The notes under the pieces were generated by a model. The model searched no databases and was not told the DNA's origin. It worked only from the letters and a program-made list of their open reading frames with translations. Positions 58,818 through 64,000 of a stretch of DNA of 64,000 nucleotides are shown here, piece by piece. How positions within the stretch are numbered: position 1 is the stretch's first letter; the number at the start of each line of letters is the position of its first letter. This DNA is from JACVRW01 sp963803085 (GTDB lineage Bacteria; Actinomycetota; Thermoleophilia; Solirubrobacterales; Thermoleophilaceae), in contig CAWDLE010000033.1 in assembly GCA_963803085.1 (NCBI GenBank), forward strand, positions 62,001 to 126,000, given 5' to 3'. Position numbers and translations under genes: made by a program.

Positions 58818-59966
58818 GTGTCAACGGAATCGGCCTCCACCCCCAGCCCGATCGCTCCGGGCGTGGCCTTCGAGGTCGAGCGCTTCGAGTGGACCTCGCG
58901 CGATCGCCTCGAGCTCGTCGGCCGCTGGTCCGGGCTGCGCGGGCACCGCTTCCTGAGGCCCACGCTCGATGTTCAGGTGGAGGGCGAGCGGCACCGGATG
59001 CTCGCGCTGCTCGAGCACAAGCCGTGGGCGCCCGAGGACGGCCAGGACTGGGTGGCAGCCTTCACCTGGAGGGGCGAGCCGGCGAACTTCGACGAGGCCG
59101 AGCTCACGGTGAGCCCGGACCTCGCGGTGCAGCTGCCGGCACCGGGCGGCGTGGTGGAGCACGGTGAGGTTCACGCCGCGACCCCGGCGGCCGATCGCCT
59201 ACCCGCACGTCGCCCGCGCAGTGCCGTGCTCGAGACCGAGCTCGCCGCTGCACTTGCCGAGGTGGAGCGGGCGGGCGAGGAGCTGGAGCGGACGCGTGCG
59301 ATGCACTCGGAGGCGGCCAAGGAGCTGCGCGAGCGCCTCAGGGAAGAGCACGCGAAGATCCGGACACTCGAGACCGAGCTCGAGCAGTCGCGCGCCGCGA
59401 TCGCGCTGGCCGAGGAGGCCGCCGCCGAGGATGCCGATCGCTTGCGCGACGAGCGCGACGCCGCCGCGGCCGAACGAGACGCCGCCATGGTGGCGCGCGA
59501 CGCCGCGCTCGCGGAGGCCGACGAGGCGCGCACCGCACGCGACGAGGCGCTTGAGAAGCTCAGCGGGGTCGAGGGCGAGCGCGACGCCCTGGCAGAGGCG
59601 CGCGACCGGGCCCGCCTCGAACGCAACGCGTGGATGTCACGGGCCCGCGCCGCGGCTGCCGGTCGCCCGAGCGCGGAGGCCAGAGCCGTGCCCAAGCCGC
59701 TCGCCGACCCGGAGCCAGAGCCAGAGCTACCCGAATCCACACAGGTGATCGAGCCACCCCAAGCCCCTTCCCCACCCTCCGAACGGCGGACGATCCAGAT
59801 CGGGGAGCGGCCCGGGCGGGCAACGCCAAAACCCCCGGCCTCGCCTATGCAAGACCGGGGGTCGGCTTCCTACCTGCGGGCCTGGGGCCCGCGGCTTGCC
59901 GCCGCGGTGGCCCTGGCCCTGTTTGTCCTGATCGTGGTGGTCGTGCTGCTGGGCGACGTCCTCTAG
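58818..59966 (+). CDS. Tail-anchored coiled-coil membrane protein
   Basis: 382 residues from the GTG at 58818, 5 nt after the SDR stop. Residues about 15-125 form a compact beta-rich domain (FEVERFEWTSRDRLELVGRW, and FTWRGEPANFDEAELTVSPD). About 135-290 is a strongly predicted coiled coil (AALAEVERAGEELERTRAMH onward). A proline-rich linker then leads to a single C-terminal membrane helix (LAAAVALALFVLIVVVVLLG) that ends four residues before the C-terminus. The protein would be cytoplasmic with a tail anchor. I do not recognise a characterised family. It converges on lon with a 7-nt gap. Confidence 0.8.
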   Translation: MSTESASTPSPIAPGVAFEVERFEWTSRDRLELVGRWSGLRGHRFLRPTLDVQVEGERHRMLALLEHKPWAPEDGQDWVAAFTWRGEPANFDEAELTVSPDLAVQLPAPGGVVEHGEVHAATPAADRLPARRPRSAVLETELAAALAEVERAGEELERTRAMHSEAAKELRERLREEHAKIRTLETELEQSRAAIALAEEAAAEDADRLRDERDAAAAERDAAMVARDAALAEADEARTARDEALEKLSGVEGERDALAEARDRARLERNAWMSRARAAAAGRPSAEARAVPKPLADPEPEPELPESTQVIEPPQAPSPPSERRTIQIGERPGRATPKPPASPMQDRGSASYLRAWGPRLAAAVALALFVLIVVVVLLGDVL

Positions 59967-59973
59967 GGGTTCC

Positions 59974-62262
59974 CTAGGCGGCGGCGATGGCCGGCGTCTG
60001 AGCCGGCTCCAGCGCCACATCGAGCACCTCGTCGATGGACATCACCGGGTGGAAGGTCATCGCGTCGCGGACCTCCTCCGGCACGTCGTCCAGGTCGGCC
60101 CGGTTGCGCTCGGGCAGGATCACGTCCGTGAGCCCCGCCGCGTGCGCGGCCAGCACCTTCTGCTTCAGCCCGCCGATCGGCAGCACCCGGCCCTGGAGCG
60201 TGACCTCGCCGGTCATGCCCACCGTGTGCTTCACCGGGCGGCCGCTGAGCAGCGACGAGAGCGCCGTCGTCATCGTGATGCCCGCGCTCGGACCGTCCTT
60301 CGGGATCGCTCCCGCCGGCACGTGGACGTGGAACTCACGCCCGTCGAACGCGTCCTCGTCGATGTCGAGCGACTCCGCGTGGCCGCGGACGTAGGAGAGC
60401 GCGATCCGCGCGGACTCCTTCATCACGTCGCCGAGCTGACCCGTGAGCACCAGGCCGTCCTTGCCCTTCATCGAGGTGGCCTCGATGAACAGGACGTCGC
60501 CGCCGACTCCGGTCACGGCCAGGCCCGTTGCCACGCCCGGGATCGCCGTGCGCTCGGCCGACTCCTGGAAGAAGCGCTGGCGGCCCAGGCCGTCCCGCAC
60601 CTCGTCCTCCCCGATCTGAACCGGGGGTTCGACCTTGCCTGACGCGATCCGCGTCGCGGTCTTGCGCAGCAGGGTGCCGAGCTCGCGCTCGAGTTGGCGC
60701 ACGCCCGCCTCGCGGGTGTACTCCGTCACCACGGTGCGCAGGACCTCGTCGCTCACGGCGACCTCGTCCTCGCGCAGACCGTTGCGCTCACGCTGACGCG
60801 GCTGGAGGTATCCCTTGGCGATCGCGACCTTCTCATCGGTGGTGTAGCCATCGAAGCGGACGACCTCCATGCGGTCGAGCAGCGGCGCAGGGATGGTTTC
60901 AGCCATGTTGCCGGTTGCGATGAACACCACTTCGGACAGGTCTAGTTCGACATCCAGGTAGTGGTCGCGGAACGAGTGGTTCTGTGCCGGGTCGAGCACC
61001 TCGAGCAGGGCCGCGCTGGGGTCGCCGCGCCAGTCGGCGCCGACCTTGTCGACCTCGTCGAGCATGATCACCGGGTTCATCGTCCCGGCGTCGCGCAGGG
61101 CACGGACGAGCCGGCCCGGCAGGGCGCCGATGTACGTGCGCCGGTGGCCGCGGATCTCCGCCTCGTCACGCACGCCGCCGAGCGACATGCGCACGAACTC
61201 GCGTCCGGTGGCACGCGCGATCGACTCCCCGATGGAGGTCTTGCCCGTGCCGGGCGGTCCGATCAGCGTCAGGATGGCGCCGCTCTTCTTGTCCTCGGCG
61301 ATGCCGCGCTCCTCGCGCAGCTTGCGCACGGCGATGTACTCGACGATGCGGTCCTTCACATCCTCGAGACCCGCGTGGTCGGCGTCCAGGACCTCACGCG
61401 CGTGCGTGGGGTCGAGCCGCTCGTCTGAGCGCTTCGACCACGGCACGGCGATCAGCCAGTCGAGGTAGGAGCGGATCATCGAGCTCTCGCCCGACTGCTC
61501 GCCCATGCGCTCGAAGCGGGCCAGCTCGCGCTCGGCCTGCTCACGCACCTCGTCCGGCATGCCGGCTTCCTCGATCTTGGCGCGGTACTCCTCGACGACC
61601 GAGCCGTCGTCGTCGCCTAGCTCCTTCTGGATCGACTCCATCTGCTTGCGCAGGAAGTACTCGCGCTGCTGCTTCTCCGCACCCGACTGCACGTCGTCGC
61701 GGATCTGGCGGCGCACCTGCATCTCGGTCAGGCGCTCACGCTGGAGCTCGAGCGCCCTTGCGAGCCGCTCGGTCACGTCGAGCAGCTCGAGCAGCTCGAC
61801 CTTCTGGTCGTAGCTCAGGTCCGGCGAGTAGCCGGCGGTGTCGGCCAGGGCACCGGGCTCGATGATCGAGCGCACGAACGCCGCGACACGGCCGTCGTCT
61901 CCGCGAAGCTCGAGGAGCTCCTCGACAACGGCGCGGTACTGGCGCTCGAGGTCACGGGTGAGGCCGTCGACCGGCTGGTCGTCCGGCTGCGCCTCCACCT
62001 CGACACGCAGGTTGCCGTCCGGGCCGGTGCTCGCGGCGCCTATCCGGCCTCGATGCTGGCCCTCTAGAGCGACCGCACGCCCGCCGCCGGGCAGGCGAAC
62101 GCGGTCCACCACGTCGGCAACCGTGCCGACGGAGGCGAACTCCTCGCCCTTGCGCGGAACGAGCACGACACGTTCCTCCGTGCCGACGTCGATCGCCAAT
62201 GTCACTGTCATGGTCGGGAAGACGACCGAATCGTCTACCGGGACCAGCAGCATCGTCTCCAT
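59974..62262 (-). CDS. lon: ATP-dependent protease Lon
   Basis: 762 residues. The N-terminal substrate domain (1-180) begins METMLLVPVDDSVVFPTMTV. The AAA+ module has Walker A IGPPGTGKTSIGESIARA, Walker B VIMLDEVDKVG and sensor residues in FIATGNMAETIP. The C-terminal serine protease has the catalytic Ser in PKDGPSAGITM and Lys in GGLKQKVLAAHAAGL. Degrades misfolded and regulatory proteins in the cytoplasm. The ATG at 62262 has GGAG at the right spacing. A HAIR operator upstream predicts heat-inducible control by HspR. Confidence 0.97.
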   Translation of the reverse strand: METMLLVPVDDSVVFPTMTVTLAIDVGTEERVVLVPRKGEEFASVGTVADVVDRVRLPGGGRAVALEGQHRGRIGAASTGPDGNLRVEVEAQPDDQPVDGLTRDLERQYRAVVEELLELRGDDGRVAAFVRSIIEPGALADTAGYSPDLSYDQKVELLELLDVTERLARALELQRERLTEMQVRRQIRDDVQSGAEKQQREYFLRKQMESIQKELGDDDGSVVEEYRAKIEEAGMPDEVREQAERELARFERMGEQSGESSMIRSYLDWLIAVPWSKRSDERLDPTHAREVLDADHAGLEDVKDRIVEYIAVRKLREERGIAEDKKSGAILTLIGPPGTGKTSIGESIARATGREFVRMSLGGVRDEAEIRGHRRTYIGALPGRLVRALRDAGTMNPVIMLDEVDKVGADWRGDPSAALLEVLDPAQNHSFRDHYLDVELDLSEVVFIATGNMAETIPAPLLDRMEVVRFDGYTTDEKVAIAKGYLQPRQRERNGLREDEVAVSDEVLRTVVTEYTREAGVRQLERELGTLLRKTATRIASGKVEPPVQIGEDEVRDGLGRQRFFQESAERTAIPGVATGLAVTGVGGDVLFIEATSMKGKDGLVLTGQLGDVMKESARIALSYVRGHAESLDIDEDAFDGREFHVHVPAGAIPKDGPSAGITMTTALSSLLSGRPVKHTVGMTGEVTLQGRVLPIGGLKQKVLAAHAAGLTDVILPERNRADLDDVPEEVRDAMTFHPVMSIDEVLDVALEPAQTPAIAAA

Positions 62263-62283
62263 TGCATTCTCCAAGTTCTGGGG

Positions 62284-62301
62284 TGAGTCTTGCTTACTCA
62301 A
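62284..62301 (-). promoter_or_regulatory. HspR-binding HAIR operator upstream of lon
   Basis: On the lon strand the sequence reads TTGAGT-N7-ACTCA, agreeing at 11 of 14 positions with the HAIR consensus CTTGAGT-N7-ACTCAAG. An additional overlapping half-site TGAGT lies at 62308-62312, giving alternating half-sites every 12 bp. CTATACT on the same strand (62317-62311) could be the -10 element, which would place the operator over the transcription start. HspR repression of lon is known in streptomycetes. Confidence 0.7.
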
Positions 62302-62370
62302 CGTAAGTGAGTATAGGGATGGTAAGTCCTGGCGACCCGACCCTCCGGAGGGCCTGCAAAGCTCCCGCCC

Positions 62371-63057
62371 GTGAGCGATGCCCGTGAAGCCGCGGCGGCC
62401 GCTGCTGCGGAGCTCGTGGAGCCTTCGATGACGATTGGGCTGGGCTCTGGGCGGGCTGTTTGGGCGGTTGTGGAGCGGTTGCCGAGTGGGACCCGCGCCG
62501 TGGTGGCTTCGGAGCTGACCCGGGCGCGGGCGCTTACGGCGGGCATTGAGGTGGTTGAGCTGGATGGGAGCTGTGAGCTGGACCTGGCGCTGGACGGTGC
62601 CGACGAGGTGGACGGCTCTTTGGGGTTGATCAAGGGCGGTGGTGGCGCGCTCTTGCGCGAGAAGATCGTGATTTCCGCCGCGCGCCGCTTCGTCGTGGTT
62701 GCCGAGGCGGTGAAGAAGGTGGATCGGCTCGGCGAGGGCTTCCGGCTGCCGGTCGAGGTGGTGCGCTTCGGGTGGCGGGACACGCGCCGGCGGCTGGCTC
62801 GGTTTCTGCCTGATGCCGAACTGCGGAGCACTGAGGATGGGTCCGAGCCGTACGTCACCGACGAGGGCCACTACATCCTGGACGGCCCGATTCCGCCGGA
62901 CGCCGAATTGGCCGCGCTCGCGGACGACCTTTGCCGCGTGCCCGGCGTGGTGGAGCACGGTTTGTTCCTGGACATGGCAGATCTCGCACTGCTGGGCAAC
63001 CCGGACGGCACGGTCGAACGCCTCGAGCGCGGTGCCGCAGGATCTTCATCGCATTGA
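62371..63057 (+). CDS. rpiA: Ribose-5-phosphate isomerase A
   Basis: Interconverts ribose 5-phosphate and ribulose 5-phosphate in the pentose phosphate pathway. 228 residues. Conserved segments are MTIGLGSGRAVWAVVERL, the catalytic DGADEVDGSLGLIKGGGGAL with LREKI, and VPGVVEHGLFLDMADLALLG near the C-terminus. GTG start at 62371, divergent from lon. The gene is somewhat richer in G and T at third positions than its neighbours. Confidence 0.95.
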   Translation: MSDAREAAAAAAAELVEPSMTIGLGSGRAVWAVVERLPSGTRAVVASELTRARALTAGIEVVELDGSCELDLALDGADEVDGSLGLIKGGGGALLREKIVISAARRFVVVAEAVKKVDRLGEGFRLPVEVVRFGWRDTRRRLARFLPDAELRSTEDGSEPYVTDEGHYILDGPIPPDAELAALADDLCRVPGVVEHGLFLDMADLALLGNPDGTVERLERGAAGSSSH

Positions 63058-63078
63058 TGAAGAAAGTGCGGCAGTGCG

Positions 63079-63779
63079 TCAGAGCTGGCCTTGCGAGACC
63101 GCGGCGCCGGCGGGCGTGTGGTCGCCCGGCGGGCGGGTGAGTAGGCGGATTTCGCGTGCGAAGTTGTCGGCTGCTGTGAGGTAGACGGCCTGGCGGAGCG
63201 TCACGCGTAGGGTGGCGAGCGCCGTCGGGCCGCCCGTGGCGGTGCCGTCGGGCGGTGCGGCATCCGGGGACGCCGGGCTCGATGCGCAGCAGCTCCGCTC
63301 CCGCGAGGGCCACCAGCGTGCGGCCGCCACCGGCGCCCGACTCGGTCGAAACCAGCACATCCACGCGCGAACCCGCGGCCAGACCCGCCGCAGCGCTCAC
63401 CTCAACAACCACGGCCCGCCACCCCCGCCCCACACCTTCACTCCCTCGATGCTCGCTGTTCGAGCGCCTCGAACACGCCCGCGGTCAGGTAGCCGCCGGC
63501 GCGCAACGGGTACCGCGAGGTCTGGCGCCGACAACGCCAGTCGCCCGAGGCCAACGCATCGCGCGGCACGTACCGCGCGGGCACCCGCCGAATCACGACG
63601 GCCCGCGCCGACACCCGCACCCCCGCCCGCAGATCCCGCACCGCCACCAGCACCGGCACCGCCGGACCGACCTGCGCCGCCACGCTTCGCTCGCGCTCGT
63701 GCACCTGTGAGGCCGCGAGTCCTCCGCTCGCCAGCGCCACCGACAGCAGCAACAGCCCGCGTCGCCGACGGGCCTTCAC
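63079..63779 (-). pseudogene. cpaB: Flp pilus assembly protein CpaB/RcpC (SAF domain), frameshifted
   Basis: Reading from a GTG at 63779 gives a membrane anchor (GLLLLSVALASGGLAASQV) and the SAF domain (VPVLVAVRDLRAGVRVSARA), then RAGGYLTAG and an early stop at 63438. The next segment, GWRAVVVEVSAAAGLAAGSR with VDVLVST, continues in a second frame. The end (TLRVTLRQAVYLTAADNFAR) is in a third frame and stops at 63079. Breaks lie near 63450-63475 and 63262-63270. A short stretch before YPLRAGG (about 63520-63540) also reads better out of frame. Several breaks in 700 nt point to a decayed gene or a locally poor assembly. The start overlaps the kinase-like gene upstream as GTGA. Confidence 0.75.
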
Positions 63780-64000
63780 ACGTCGGGGAGGTCGAGCGTG
63801 GCCACGGCGCCGTCGCCGACGATCTCGAAGCTCAGCCGCCCGCCCAGCTCCTCGGCGGCGCGCTTGGCGATCTGGAGACCGCGCCCGCGGTTGCGAACCT
63901 CGACGCGGACTCCGCCCTCATGGGCCCGGCCGATCACCCGCACGGTTCCGGAGCCGTGCTCGGCCGCGTTGGCGAGCACGTTGCCGAGCGCCTGGGCGAA
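63776..64000 (-). CDS. Histidine-kinase-like ATPase domain protein, 5-prime partial
   Basis: The C-terminal 74 residues of a GHKL ATPase domain; the gene continues beyond the right edge. FAQALGNVLANAAEHGSG is the N box, and RGRGLQIAKRAAEELGGRLS corresponds to the G2/F region with a normal terminal strand (VATLDLPDV). The DxGxG (G1) segment expected between them appears shortened or absent (VEVRNRGRGL), so ATP binding may be atypical. It is coupled by a GTGA overlap to the damaged cpaB gene and may belong to a Tad-locus sensor system. Confidence 0.7.
   Translation of the reverse strand, partial: FAQALGNVLANAAEHGSGTVRVIGRAHEGGVRVEVRNRGRGLQIAKRAAEELGGRLSFEIVGDGAVATLDLPDV

Noticed and set aside
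62855..63433. A 192-codon minus-strand gene covering the end of rpiA
   Set aside because: Only its first 50 or so codons resemble CpaB; the rest is antisense to rpiA and results from the frameshift.

Overview
The window is GC-rich (roughly 70 percent), gene-dense chromosomal DNA of an actinobacterium, most likely a member of the Thermoleophilia (Solirubrobacterales or a relative). The evidence is the very high GC, frequent GTG and TTG starts, a two-subunit glycine decarboxylase (GcvPA plus GcvPB), a lon gene behind an HspR-type operator, an Rpf-like hydrolase behind a c-di-AMP riboswitch, and a short secreted protein with the leader style common in that class. I see no insertion sequence, phage gene, CRISPR array, rRNA or convincing tRNA. 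The gene content is core chromosome rather than a genomic island.

Layout. 1-3300 (minus): rluB, aroH, a hisC-like aminotransferase and a 3-prime-truncated DAHP synthase, an aromatic amino acid module. 3520-7350: a PAS-GGDEF diguanylate cyclase divergent from rlmN, then an EamA exporter divergent from a LysR regulator. 7349-15640 (minus): scpB, scpA, a small membrane ORF, trpS, a sulfite-oxidase-family protein, gcvPB, gcvPA, gcvH, gcvT and a 60-residue ORF. Both gcvPB and gcvT are split by a frameshift. 15710-20205: a large LuxR-family (LAL) regulator, an M20 peptidase and a GNAT acetyltransferase.

20247-40370 is the division and cell wall (dcw) cluster on the minus strand, in transcription order mraZ, rsmH, ftsL-like, ftsI, [insertion], murE, murF, mraY, murD, ftsW, murG, murC, murB, ftsQ, ftsZ. 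Many junctions are 1-4 nt overlaps (GTGA or ATGA), implying translational coupling. Between ftsI and murE sit two plus-strand genes. One encodes a GAF protein with a degenerate GGDEF domain. The other encodes a GspE/MshE N-terminal (MshEN) domain fused to about 900 residues of coiled coil. This is the least explained and most interesting part of the window.

40700-46200: a secreted protein, tadA-tadB-tadC (Flp/Tad pilus motor and platform), a cupin, a HAD phosphatase and an SDR. 46200-59970: a secreted DUF6351 protein, nitronate monooxygenase, 3-hydroxyacyl-CoA dehydrogenase, a PLP enzyme, an M3 peptidase, a methyltransferase, a PAS/degenerate-GGDEF protein, an M20 dipeptidase, an MFS transporter, the riboswitch-controlled Rpf-like hydrolase, a small membrane protein, an SDR and a tail-anchored coiled-coil protein. 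59970-64000: lon and rpiA divergent around a HAIR operator, a cpaB gene broken by frameshifts, and the end of a histidine-kinase-like ATPase.

Recurring themes are nucleotide second messengers (one apparently active and two degenerate GGDEF proteins, an MshEN domain and a c-di-AMP riboswitch) and compact gene packing. Five of about eleven convergent gene pairs share exactly the 4-nt CTAG at their stop codons.
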